The notes: generated by a model not told the origin, from the letters alone. A stretch of 7,416 bases of DNA from Bacillota bacterium (GCA_023391955.1 JAEWAA010000183.1:1-7416); one strand, 5' to 3'; positions 1-7,411 are shown, counted from the stretch's first letter. Made by a program: numbers and translations.

Positions 1-1
1 G

Positions 2-298
2 TTTACAGCGTTCCTGGAGACGGGGGATGTGCGGGGTGTGTTCACCGGGCATGACCATGTCAACGACTTCTGGGGCGAGCTGCACGGCATCCGGCTGCAC
101 TATGGCCGGGCTTCGGGCTGTGGAGAGTATGGCCAGGAAGGGGCCTATGGCAAGGAAGGCATGCTGCGGGGAGCGCGCGTAATCCGGCTGGACGAGGAGA
201 ATCCGGCGGAGTTCTCCACCTGGCTGCGCCTGGAGGATGGATCGGTGGTGGAAGCACAGCTTGTGCATCCGCCGGAGAAGGTGTGGAAGCGGATATAG
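2..298 (+). CDS. Metallophosphoesterase, C-terminal part (5' end outside window)
   Basis: The frame is open from the left edge and ends at a TAG (296-298), giving 98 residues. Near the start is TGHDH (44-58), the GHxH metal-ligand motif that closes the active site of calcineurin-like phosphoesterases. It is followed by an NDFWG segment and a glycine/tyrosine-rich stretch (YGRASGCGEYG), as in the purple-acid-phosphatase-29/Dcr2-like branch common in Paenibacillus. Known for the family: a two-metal hydrolase acting on phosphomonoesters or diesters. The substrate here cannot be told. The N-terminal metal-binding motifs (DxH, GDxxD, GNHE) lie outside the window, so integrity cannot be judged. The gene is convergent with the large minus-strand gene and separated from it by about 380 bp, so the two are unlikely to share transcription. 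The family call is good; the precise activity is open. Confidence 0.85.
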   Translation, partial: FTAFLETGDVRGVFTGHDHVNDFWGELHGIRLHYGRASGCGEYGQEGAYGKEGMLRGARVIRLDEENPAEFSTWLRLEDGSVVEAQLVHPPEKVWKRI

Positions 299-399
299 TT
301 TGATGTGGATAGCGGGGCGGGCGCACCGACGCACCCTCCCACACTTTTGCGGGGGTCTGGTGGGCCTAATGGACAGTAGGTCTGGCGGACAGTAAAACT

Positions 400-580
400 A
401 ACGGACACAGGTTCCGCTATTTCGCTGAAACATGCCATTTTGGCCGCCGAACGGACAGAGGATCCGTTATTTGGCGATAAACAAGCGGCCGGGATACCCG
501 AAAGCCGAAATAAAGGATCGTGTGTCCGCGAAACGGGCAAAAGGGTGCGAAAATGCACAATAACGGAACGACGGTCCGTT
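400..580. repeat. Inverted pair of 50-bp tandem repeat units
   Basis: Two plus-strand units start at 401 (ACGGACACAGGTTCCGCTAT) and 451 (ACGGACAGAGGATCCGTTAT), exactly 50 bp apart. Two minus-strand units start at 579 (ACGGACCGTCGTTCCGTTAT) and 529 (GCGGACACACGATCCTTTAT), also exactly 50 bp apart. The arms are therefore mirror images about position 490. By hand alignment about 49 of 80 positions match, concentrated in the 20-bp cores. Each core is a small dyad, AACGGA-N7-TCCGTT, clean in the units at 450-468 and 562-580 and decayed in the other two. From memory, similar intergenic elements occur in Paenibacillus genomes, but this cannot be verified here. Function is unknown; a decayed mobile repeat or a structured RNA or DNA element are both possible. 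Confidence 0.7.
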
Positions 581-616
581 ACACCTCCGGGATACGTTGA
601 CGAAGTGCGAAAACAG

Positions 617-648
617 GTAAAAAAGGCTTGCCCTCGGGCAAGCCTTTT
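617..648 (-). terminator. Intrinsic terminator of the SLH surface-enzyme gene
   Basis: A perfect 12-bp stem (621-632 paired with 637-648, AAAAGGCTTGCC/GGCAAGCCTTTT) has a 4-base CTCG loop. On the minus strand it is followed by TTTTTT, starting 28 bases after the stop codon of the large gene. On the plus strand the stem runs into TTTTCTCT, so it may also stop transcription arriving from the phosphoesterase side. Confidence 0.93.
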
Positions 649-676
649 CTCTACTGCTGCATCGTTCATGCATAAG

Positions 677-3600
677 CTACTGCTTCTTATAACCCGCCAT
701 TCTCAGTAGCAGGGTAACCGCCTCTGCCCGGGTGGTGGAAGCGGCAGGAGCATAAACGCCGCCTTCCTTTCCTTCGGCAAGGCCTGCTTCCTTCAAGGCC
801 TTGGCTGCGCCTTTTGCCCAGGCGGGGATTTGCCGGTCATCGGCAAATCCGGAATCCGCTGCGCCGTCAGCCGCAGCATGGAGCCCCAAAGCGCGGGCCG
901 CCATTACGGCCATCTCGGCCCGGCTCACCTGCGCTTGAGGACGGAAGCTGCCGTCCTCATAGCCGCTTACCACACCCAGCCGCTGCGCAAGGCGGAGGGG
1001 CTGCTTCGCCCATTCCCCGATGACGGCCTCATCGGCGAAGGGCTCCGCCTCAGCACCGGCGGTTTCCGGGGGCCGGACGGTGTTCATCAGCATCACGGTA
1101 AACTCCGCCCGGGTTACGGCCCGGTCCGGCTGGAAGCTGCCGTCCGGATAACCCTGGAGGATCCCCGCGCCTGCCGCTTGTGTAATCACGGACTCCGCCC
1201 AGTGTCCGGAGATGTCATGGAAGGAGACGGGGGTGCCGGGCTTTTCTTGAACCGCCAGTACCGCATACTTACCAAAACCACCGGCGGATGCGGTCATTTT
1301 ATTGCCTTCCACGTTGCTGTCCTTCAATTCAACCCAGGCTTTGGCTGTTTCATCATAATAGAACAGCGCTGCTTTGCGCCCTGCCGGCACTTTGGCCGGA
1401 TCGAACTGAACGGTCAGCGTAAACGGTTTGGTTAACGCTGCTGCACCCTGCTTCAACACCTCATACACCCCGCCGCTCAAAGAGGAACCTGCGGGAAGCG
1501 CGGGGATCAAGGCCGCTTTCACCTGCTCCACCGTAATGGTGACTTCCCCATTAGCCGCTTGGGCAGGCACGGAAACAGTAATGAGCCCGTTCAAGCTGAC
1601 TTCTCCGGCTTGACCCGCAGCAAGAGTCACGGAGCCTTCAGGTTTGGCCTTCTGGCCGCCGCCCGCCGGTCCGGAGGAGCTGGAAGGCTCCTCCTCTTGG
1701 GCCCGGGGCTGCACCTTCATCTGGTGGTTTGCCGAAGCCTGCTGCAGCAGCCCCGGCCCTTGGAACCGCCCGTCCACCGTAGTAGCCGTAATCACGGCAT
1801 CGCCCGCCGCATGGCCTGTTACGTTGCCCTTAGAGTCCACGGATGCAACACCGGGGTTGCTGGAGCTCCATATAACCTCTTTCACCAAGGTTTCCTCCGG
1901 TGTCACCTGAGCCTGCAGCCCCACGGCAGAGCCGGCAATCACGGAAGCCGGTCCCGTAATGGCTACCGTCTCAGGAGGCGCATAGGAGGAGCTGCCTCCG
2001 GCAAACAGCGGACGCAGCCGCCAATAGACGCTCCACGCGTTGTTTCCTGTGCCGGTGGTATTGCCGTTTCCGGCAATCCGGAGGAAGCGCGCCTTCACAG
2101 GCTCGCCGAAGGTGAAGGTCTGCAGCGTATTTTCCGCCACAGGGGCGCTTCCGGGATTAAGGGTCAATGCGTTAAAGTAAGTCTCCCCGTCGGTAGTCCA
2201 CTCCACCGGTGCGGATTCCGCCCCGCCTGTCACGGTGCCGGAGGGGACGAAGGACCAATTCTGCCCGTCCGCCGAATATTCGATGCGCAGCTTATACGTG
2301 CGGGGGCTGGTTGCATGCTGGGCAAAACCCACCTGTACTCCATCAAGGGTCTGCTCCTTTTCCCCCAAGTACATTCGGATCCATGTGGCCCCGCTGGACG
2401 CCCATCTTACGGAGGTGGGCCCGGCGTAATCATTAGGGCTCAGCACATTCACCGCATAGTTTTGATTGCCGGCATCCACCTGCTGGCCGCTGGCCATAAC
2501 AATCGGGGACTTCGGGATAGTGACAAAAGACAGCTTGTAGAAATTCTTCACGCCAGCCGCATCGGTCAGTGTAATGGAGACGGGATCACCGCTGCCCACC
2601 GACGGCGGGAACACCACGTCCACTGTCACTCCCGGCTCGGCAAGTGCGGTGACGGCGGGAGGTTTGGAATAATCGTAATCCAGCGGCAGCTGGTAGCTGT
2701 AACCCGACACCTCCGGGGAGAAACCCGGCAGGGTCTGGCCGTACACCTGGAGATTCCGCAAGACTGGCTTATGGGTGCTGGAACGGTCGATAATGGGCGG
2801 AATGGTGTTTTCCTTGATAACAGCCTCCGCCTCTGCGCCGTGGCTGTTGACCAACTGCTGGACGTACAGGCTGTCCGGCATCCGGTCCGCCGCGGGAGTC
2901 AGCTTTTTATTAATCCCGTACTCATAGGCCTCGAAGTTGGGGACCAGACCCCCGTTCAATCGGGCAGCCGCCATATTCTCGGACGTGCCCTTGTCCGTCT
3001 TCTGGCGCCCCGTTTCCGGATTGGTGGCGGAGCCCAGGCGGTTGGACGCACTGTCGAACCATTGGCCCATAATATAGTTAGGCGTAAGCTGGGGCTGCGT
3101 CACCATAAAAGGCCCCGTGGAGTTGTAGATTAAATAATTGACGCCTGCCCAGCCATGGGAGGTACCCATATTCCACCTGTTTTGTAAATATATTCTTGCT
3201 GTTGTGTTATCGTACAATCCCCCGGAGGACCAGCGGAAGTGCGGCTCCGAGGCATTGGAGGTATATTCGCTGTTGCAGTCATAGAACACATTGGGGCCGG
3301 AGGTATAGGAATCCACAATAAAGGCATGGCGCATATACCGGGCATACACCCGCTGGGTAAACATAAACTGCGACTTCCGGTAATAGATCGAATACCTGCG
3401 TTCGCCTGCATCCATCAGGCTGACCGGGTCCAGGACATACCCGTCCTGAACGGTGATATTGCGGGAATTGCCGTCGGTGACAAAAGCGCTGTCGATCTGG
3501 TAGGTGACAAAATTCCGCATCCACCCGTCACGTACATTTACCATCGCCACGAAGACCTGGGCATGGTTTTCATCGTTATAGGACAGGTAATGGGAGCCGT

Positions 3601-6028
3601 ATTTCTGAAGGGCGGGTTTGCTGTCCGTATTGTAGAAGTGGGAGATGCCTTGTATGTTCTCCACGCCCACATTCCAGAGTCTGCCGTCCTCGGGTGCTTT
3701 CACGATAGTGGACACGCCCCAGCGTCTGTCCAGATTATCGGAGAGCGGTTCGGCGAAGGTGATGGTTCCCGCTACGGCATCAATGGCTGCAATGGTCCGT
3801 TCGGCGTTGAAGGGGACACCGGCAAAGCCGCTCTCCAGGCTGCCGTTGGTCAGCCAGCTGCTGGCGCCGTCGATTTTATCCATGTACATGGCCTTCACCC
3901 AATTGGGATTCACTGCTTTTCTTACGGAGACCACATCCCCCACGGAAAACCCGTCCGCAGCCGCAACATGCACCGTGCTTTGCCCGGCACCCACATACTG
4001 GTCCGTAATCTCCGCAGTTACATTGGTGGGAGCAGACGCAGCACGTCCTGCGATGTAGATCAGGGTGCTTTTGCTGCTTTTGTCATAGGGGCTCCCGCTG
4101 GTGGTGCTGTGGTTCCCCGGTGGCGAATAGGAGGACGTAAGGGTCCAGGTGGCAATCAGCTTGGTGGTGTCCGGCTCCTCCTCCTGGCTTGCGATTTGCT
4201 GGTTATAGGGGTTGGTTTGTGTGCCGTCGCCAGCAACAGGCGTAACGCTGCCCGGTCCAGCTCCACGCAGGACCACGCCGGATTCGGATATGGTCAAGGG
4301 TTTGCTGATGCGGAATACACCCGGCTCCAGATAAACGGCGCCACGGAAGCCATCCTCCTGTACCGGGTACATGGAGACATAATCGATGGCATCCTGAATG
4401 GCCTGCCAGGCATCCCGGGTATTGTCGGCAAGAGGCGCTACCTTGGCGCGCACCGGCACATTGGGGATGGCTGTACCGCCTCCCTTGTAGCCGACACCGG
4501 AATAATCCATGATCCGGTTGCCCTTGTAATCCGGGATATAGGCAAGGCTCCCGGTCTCGTCCAGCCGCAGGGCGGGATAGGCTTCACCGGCCCAAGAATC
4601 GGGATTTACGTTGGGCACATTGGCGTTGCCCGAATGAACCGTGTTGGCAACGGACCTGTACTTGTCAAACCCGTCAATTGCCGTGAAATAAAACATATCA
4701 TGAAGAGTTCTGTCCTGGTTAGCAAGGGTAAAGGAAACCCTGTAGGTACCCTTGGACAGAGCAACGGTGTCCGGTATGGTCAGCTCTGTCTGTGTGTCTG
4801 CGTTGACGGCAGGGAAGCTGTAGGCTGCAGCGCCGCCGGGACCGTAAAGCGTTCCGGTAATGGTGGTGCCCGGCAGAGCTTTCACAATGCGGAAGATTGG
4901 GAATTTGGCAGAAGCGGCTTGAGCATCCACCACAGCAGGACGGCCAACAGTCAGGCTCATTCCCGGATAAGAAGGCTCGATCAAAGCATAACCGCTGCCA
5001 TAATCATTCATGTAAACATCCGAATACAAGGGTGATGTGACATTCAGCTCAAAGGGTGCCATCGTTCCCCCTGTGAATTTAAAAGCCAGTGTAGTCGTTC
5101 CTTGGGGGAGAGTCTCCAGATATCCGGTTGCGAACACAACCTGCTGGGTTCCGCCGGACGGGGCCGATAGTGAATAATCCTGGCCCATCACCAGGTAAAC
5201 AGCCTCGGATACGGATGTACCGGTTTTTATCCCGGCAAGAGTATCGCCCTGAAGCTGGAGGTTGGCCGTCACGGTAGCGCCGCTTCCTTTTTCGTAAGCG
5301 CCGGAGGCAGGGGAAATAGAGGGCGCAGCGGACTCGGCAGCACTCAGCACTGACAAGCCGGAGGCGCCCAGGGTGCCTGGACTCCCGGAGAGCAAGGTGA
5401 AATGGATGAGGACATACCGTGCTGCTGCCGGAGTTGCCAGAGCACCTGTGGAGGTGGCCGTCCAGGCGGAATTGGCCGGGGTTTGGGAGGCGCCCCAGTT
5501 GGGATCATCGGGTGTAACGGCCGCCGGAACGGCTACATGCTTGGCCAGGGACCAGGCACTGTTGGACCAATCCAGGACACTGGTGCCGGAGTTGTTGGTG
5601 GCAGGCAGGTTTGTCCAGGCTTCGTCGCTTGTACTGTACAGTACATCATAACCCGACATCCGTTTCTGGACGTTGGAGAAGCTGGTGGGAATATTAAAAC
5701 GGACTTCGTTTACAGCTTGAACCGAACCTAAATCCACAGCCAGCCAAAGAGAGGCGGTATTGCCTGCAGTGGGGAAAATGTTAGCGGCTGAGCCGCCATA
5801 CTGCCAATAACTGCTGCCGTCATGGGAGGCGGCCAGCGGGGCCTTGCGGGTGGAATTCTCCGAGCTGGCCTTTACATTCTCCCCTGTTGCAAGCGTCAGG
5901 GAGGCTAGAAGATCGGTTCCGGGCGCAGCCGCATGGGCGCGTGGAGACGGCAGCAGGCCCATCCCCATACCGGATAATAAAGCGGCAACCAACATGATAG
6001 ACAGCGCTTTCGAAAAGAATCGTTTCAA
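677..6028 (-). CDS. Secreted SLH-anchored multidomain beta-helix carbohydrate enzyme
   Basis: This is a 1783-residue protein counted from a TTG start at 6028-6026. Domains in order: signal peptide 1-33 (KR, hydrophobic core, AHA cleavage); discoidin-like (F5/8 type C) about 45-235; CBM_X2-like about 235-330; a beta-rich linking region 335-480; pectate-lyase-type right-handed parallel beta-helix about 490-990, with the entry motif DYSGVGYKGGG and the segments RHAFIVDS, PHFRW and GTSHGWAG; cadherin-like beta-sandwich 1086-1170; second discoidin domain 1176-1340; BIG_2 1350-1435; acidic Ser/Gly linker; ZU5-like 1465-1592; and three SLH domains about 1603-1780 (TRAE, SRAE, TRAE). SLH domains bind pyruvylated wall polysaccharide, so the enzyme should sit on the cell surface. 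Fold and anchoring are well supported. A polysaccharide lyase or glycosidase role is inferred, and the substrate is unknown. A broken sugar-binding-protein gene lies upstream on the same strand. The frame shows no interruption. Confidence 0.9.
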   Translation of the reverse strand: MKRFFSKALSIMLVAALLSGMGMGLLPSPRAHAAAPGTDLLASLTLATGENVKASSENSTRKAPLAASHDGSSYWQYGGSAANIFPTAGNTASLWLAVDLGSVQAVNEVRFNIPTSFSNVQKRMSGYDVLYSTSDEAWTNLPATNNSGTSVLDWSNSAWSLAKHVAVPAAVTPDDPNWGASQTPANSAWTATSTGALATPAAARYVLIHFTLLSGSPGTLGASGLSVLSAAESAAPSISPASGAYEKGSGATVTANLQLQGDTLAGIKTGTSVSEAVYLVMGQDYSLSAPSGGTQQVVFATGYLETLPQGTTTLAFKFTGGTMAPFELNVTSPLYSDVYMNDYGSGYALIEPSYPGMSLTVGRPAVVDAQAASAKFPIFRIVKALPGTTITGTLYGPGGAAAYSFPAVNADTQTELTIPDTVALSKGTYRVSFTLANQDRTLHDMFYFTAIDGFDKYRSVANTVHSGNANVPNVNPDSWAGEAYPALRLDETGSLAYIPDYKGNRIMDYSGVGYKGGGTAIPNVPVRAKVAPLADNTRDAWQAIQDAIDYVSMYPVQEDGFRGAVYLEPGVFRISKPLTISESGVVLRGAGPGSVTPVAGDGTQTNPYNQQIASQEEEPDTTKLIATWTLTSSYSPPGNHSTTSGSPYDKSSKSTLIYIAGRAASAPTNVTAEITDQYVGAGQSTVHVAAADGFSVGDVVSVRKAVNPNWVKAMYMDKIDGASSWLTNGSLESGFAGVPFNAERTIAAIDAVAGTITFAEPLSDNLDRRWGVSTIVKAPEDGRLWNVGVENIQGISHFYNTDSKPALQKYGSHYLSYNDENHAQVFVAMVNVRDGWMRNFVTYQIDSAFVTDGNSRNITVQDGYVLDPVSLMDAGERRYSIYYRKSQFMFTQRVYARYMRHAFIVDSYTSGPNVFYDCNSEYTSNASEPHFRWSSGGLYDNTTARIYLQNRWNMGTSHGWAGVNYLIYNSTGPFMVTQPQLTPNYIMGQWFDSASNRLGSATNPETGRQKTDKGTSENMAAARLNGGLVPNFEAYEYGINKKLTPAADRMPDSLYVQQLVNSHGAEAEAVIKENTIPPIIDRSSTHKPVLRNLQVYGQTLPGFSPEVSGYSYQLPLDYDYSKPPAVTALAEPGVTVDVVFPPSVGSGDPVSITLTDAAGVKNFYKLSFVTIPKSPIVMASGQQVDAGNQNYAVNVLSPNDYAGPTSVRWASSGATWIRMYLGEKEQTLDGVQVGFAQHATSPRTYKLRIEYSADGQNWSFVPSGTVTGGAESAPVEWTTDGETYFNALTLNPGSAPVAENTLQTFTFGEPVKARFLRIAGNGNTTGTGNNAWSVYWRLRPLFAGGSSSYAPPETVAITGPASVIAGSAVGLQAQVTPEETLVKEVIWSSSNPGVASVDSKGNVTGHAAGDAVITATTVDGRFQGPGLLQQASANHQMKVQPRAQEEEPSSSSGPAGGGQKAKPEGSVTLAAGQAGEVSLNGLITVSVPAQAANGEVTITVEQVKAALIPALPAGSSLSGGVYEVLKQGAAALTKPFTLTVQFDPAKVPAGRKAALFYYDETAKAWVELKDSNVEGNKMTASAGGFGKYAVLAVQEKPGTPVSFHDISGHWAESVITQAAGAGILQGYPDGSFQPDRAVTRAEFTVMLMNTVRPPETAGAEAEPFADEAVIGEWAKQPLRLAQRLGVVSGYEDGSFRPQAQVSRAEMAVMAARALGLHAAADGAADSGFADDRQIPAWAKGAAKALKEAGLAEGKEGGVYAPAASTTRAEAVTLLLRMAGYKKQ

Positions 6029-6036
6029 GCGTGTAA

Positions 6037-6042
6037 CCTCCT
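6037..6042 (-). promoter_or_regulatory. Shine-Dalgarno site deciding the TTG start
   Basis: The minus strand reads AGGAGG, a perfect ribosome-binding site, followed by 8 bases (TTACACGC) and then TTG at 6028-6026. An in-frame ATG at 6052-6050 lies upstream of this site and has no purine-rich sequence in front of it. Starting at TTG gives MKRFFSKALSIMLVAALL, a standard Gram-positive signal peptide. Starting at ATG would add eight mostly polar residues (MTEQEVTR) to it. Confidence 0.85.
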
Positions 6043-6073
6043 GTTCAGTCATTTGGGCGAGCTTTCATGGAAT

Positions 6074-6082
6074 ACCATACCA
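6074..6082 (-). promoter_or_regulatory. Possible extended -10 promoter of the surface-enzyme gene
   Basis: The minus strand reads TGGTATGGT, which is an extended -10 (TGn followed by TATGGT, 4 of 6 matches to TATAAT). It would start RNA near 6067 and leave a leader of about 39 bases before the TTG codon. No -35 resembling TTGACA sits at 17 bp. An alternative pairing is GCGACA (6106-6101) with TATGGT (6084-6079) at a 16-bp spacing. Both are weak, and this is only a candidate. Confidence 0.3.
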
Positions 6083-6211
6083 TAATCCCCATTCCATTAA
6101 TGTCGCCGGATCATGCGAAAATATCGTTAAAATACGATGGTATACAGCCGGAAGAGGGGAAGGACCTGAGTCCATGGGATGGATCAGGCCCCGTGCCGGC
6201 CAACAGCGCCG

Positions 6212-7318
6212 TTACTGCTTCAGATAACGCTGGTAGGCTTCGTTTTTGATCTTCAGCACTTCATCAATACCCAGCGTCTTCAGCTTGCTGACATACGCGT
6301 CATAGGTGGCTTCCAGAGGCTGGGCGCCGAGAATCCACTTTTGGCCCATTTCGCTGGTATAGGTGTTGATGGAGGCCTCCATGTTCCCCAGCTTCTTCTC
6401 CTCCTCCGTGGTGTAAGCCAGAATCGGAATCTGCTGGCGGATATACTTGTTGTTGATGTATTCGCTGATGCCTTTATCCGCAATGCTGTTCAGGTATTGG
6501 CGTTCGTACTCGAAGTCTTGATGGAAGCTGAATTGAATCTGGGCGCCGTATTTGTAGAGATTCTGGGTCACTTGGCCGCCCTGGAGAATTTCGTCGGTGA
6601 ACTTGGGCTTGCCGTCCACCATGGTGTACGTCTGTCCTTCCACCCCGAAGTTAGCCATTCTTCTGCCTTCCTCCGTATACCAGAAGTCGAAGAACTTGAT
6701 GGTCTCCACCGGGTGTTTGTTGCTGGCGGAGATGCCCCAGCCGTCGGATTTCACCACTGCCCGCGCTGTAGGCTCCACAATCTTGCCCTTGCTGTTGGCG
6801 GGCGGTGCAATGGGCAGGAACTTGAAGCCGGTAATCTTATCCTTCAGCGTGTCGTTAAAGGAGGCGTTGCTGGCGAACCAGTCGTGGTTGGAGCCGCCGG
6901 TATTATTGCCGAGAAGAATATCCCGCGCCTTGGTGCCACGGGTGAAAATCTCCTTGTCGATCAGCCCTTCCTTGTACCACTTGGCGACAGAAGCGATGCC
7001 TTCCTTGTACTCCGGTTCCAGAGGTCCGTAGACAATTTTATTGTCCTTCAGCGCATAGGTTTGGTCGGCGGCCCATAGGGAAAGCAGATCATAAACACCG
7101 GACGCGGATCGGCTGAAAAAGGGGATTTCATCCGGCTGGCCGTTGCCGTTGGGGTCCTTCTCCTTAAATTCCTTCAGCACCTTGTAATATTCGTCTACCG
7201 TCTTGGGCGTCGACAGCCCCAATTTATCCAGCCAGTCCTGGCGGATAAACCAGCCGGAGGCCGCTTCACCGTCGGGGGCAAAGGGCAGGAAGTACATTTT
7301 GCCGTCGGCGGCGGACCC
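6212..7318 (-). pseudogene. ABC-importer extracellular solute-binding protein, 5'-truncated (LipO/YtcQ-like)
   Basis: The coding frame ends at TAA (6214-6212). Family-like sequence begins at SAADGKMYFLPF (codons from about 7315) and runs through GWFIRQDWLDKLGL, the calcium-loop-like DPNGNGQPDE (7156-7127), IKFFDFWYTEEGRRMANFG and a C-terminal YQRYLKQ. Intact members have roughly 500-560 residues and begin with a lipoprotein signal and Cys; here about 370 codons remain. Upstream the frame turns into unrelated sequence and meets TAA at 7363-7361. The missing third is therefore not simply cut off by the window edge. The first internal ATG (7297) has no ribosome-binding site and would give a cytoplasmic fragment. 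Known role of the class: capturing oligosaccharides for an LplB/YtcP-type permease pair; neither is present here. The rest of the frame is undamaged, so the loss may be recent. A misassembled junction is the main alternative. Confidence 0.75.
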
Positions 7319-7338
7319 GTAAATTATAAACGGTCCGC
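7311..7338. repeat. Imperfect palindrome spanning the -10 box at the gene junction
   Basis: GCGGACCCGT (7311-7320) faces ACGGTCCGC (7330-7338). This gives a 9-bp stem with one extra C and a 9-base AT loop that contains the TATAAT of the minus strand. The left arm overlaps the point where solute-binding-protein sequence stops. It could be an operator over the -10, a scar of the rearrangement, or chance pairing with GC-rich coding sequence. Confidence 0.5.
7323..7328 (-). promoter_or_regulatory. Perfect -10 box (TATAAT) at the truncation junction
   Basis: The minus strand reads TATAAT exactly, which predicts an RNA start at about 7316. The sequence 16-18 bp upstream (around CACTTCGA) has no TTGACA-like -35. 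Such a promoter would need an activator, and a Crp/Fnr-type box is present at the right place. RNA from here would run straight into the truncated binding-protein frame. Confidence 0.55.
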
Positions 7339-7349
7339 TCCATTCGAAG

Positions 7350-7365
7350 TGTGATATATGTTACA
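7350..7365. promoter_or_regulatory. Crp/Fnr-family binding site centred at -41.5
   Basis: TGTGATATATGTTACA matches the TGTGA-N6-TCACA consensus of Crp/Fnr-type regulators, including Bacillus Fnr, at 9 of 10 defined positions. Its centre (7357.5) is 41.5 bp upstream of the start predicted from the TATAAT at 7328-7323, which is the classical position for activation of a promoter without a -35. The motif match and spacing are seen directly. Which regulator binds (Fnr, ArcR or a Crp-like protein) is not determined. Confidence 0.5.
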
Positions 7366-7381
7366 CCCGCCAGAACACCCC

Positions 7382-7411
7382 AAAAACCCCCAGCCTTTAT
7401 GACCGGGGGTT
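7382..7411 (-). terminator. Intrinsic terminator of an unseen gene to the right
   Basis: On the minus strand AACCCCCGGTC (7411-7401) pairs with GGCTGGGGGTT (7395-7385) around an ATAAA loop: 11 pairs, two of them G-U. The hairpin is followed by further T residues down to 7382. On the plus strand the two wobble positions become A-C mismatches, so the structure favours minus-strand RNA. It would end transcription from a gene beyond the right edge, isolating the promoter at 7316-7365. Confidence 0.7.

Larger units (their letters stand above)
299..676. other. Non-coding region between convergent genes
   Basis: No credible gene is visible here. The first 100 bases (299-399) show no strong hairpin followed by a T-tract, so the phosphoesterase has no clear terminator of its own. 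It may use the weaker plus-strand face of the hairpin at 621-648. The octamer GGACAGTA occurs twice (371-378 and 387-394) just before a repeat structure that fills about 400-580. The remainder to 676 holds the terminator of the minus-strand surface-protein gene. The open frames that cross this stretch run through the repeats and have no ribosome-binding site or recognisable protein content. Confidence 0.7.
6029..6211 (-). other. Leader region between binding-protein remnant and surface enzyme
   Basis: These 183 bases lie between the stop of the binding-protein remnant and the TTG start. No hairpin followed by a T-tract is seen after the remnant's stop: the GC-rich GGCC/GGCC pairing near 6187-6201 has no T run, and the 5-bp ATCGT/ACGAT stem at 6123-6138 is AT-rich and weak. 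Read-through from upstream into the surface-enzyme gene is therefore possible. The heptamer ATACCAT appears twice on the plus strand (6072-6078, 6077-6083) and once inverted (6137-6143). An ATGGAAT/ATTCCAT pair also flanks 6067-6097. Confidence 0.6.

Noticed and set aside
400..580. Evenly spaced repeats as a small CRISPR array
   Set aside because: The units are degenerate, change orientation midway, and the sequence between cores is partly conserved, unlike unique spacers. No cas gene is present.
440..709. An open frame crossing the repeat region and terminator
   Set aside because: It translates the repeat units and the terminator hairpin and runs into the tail of the opposite gene. No ribosome-binding site is visible.
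1559..3133. A 524-codon plus-strand open frame opposite the surface-enzyme gene
   Set aside because: It is antisense to a protein with clear domains throughout. Its translation is rich in Arg, Gly, His and Pro without any recognisable fold, as expected for the reverse frame of GC-rich coding DNA.
3239..5035. A 598-codon plus-strand open frame opposite the beta-helix core
   Set aside because: It is a shadow of the sense gene for the same reasons. The repeated Gly/Ile/His patterns mirror the codon use of the beta-helix coding strand, and there is no ribosome-binding site.
6179..7078. A 299-codon plus-strand open frame opposite the solute-binding-protein remnant
   Set aside because: It is antisense to well-conserved protein sequence and shows no recognisable domain.
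7295..7297. ATG at 7297 as a genuine start of a 361-residue protein
   Set aside because: There is no ribosome-binding site upstream. Clear family sequence (SAADGK) continues upstream of it, and the product would lack any export signal.
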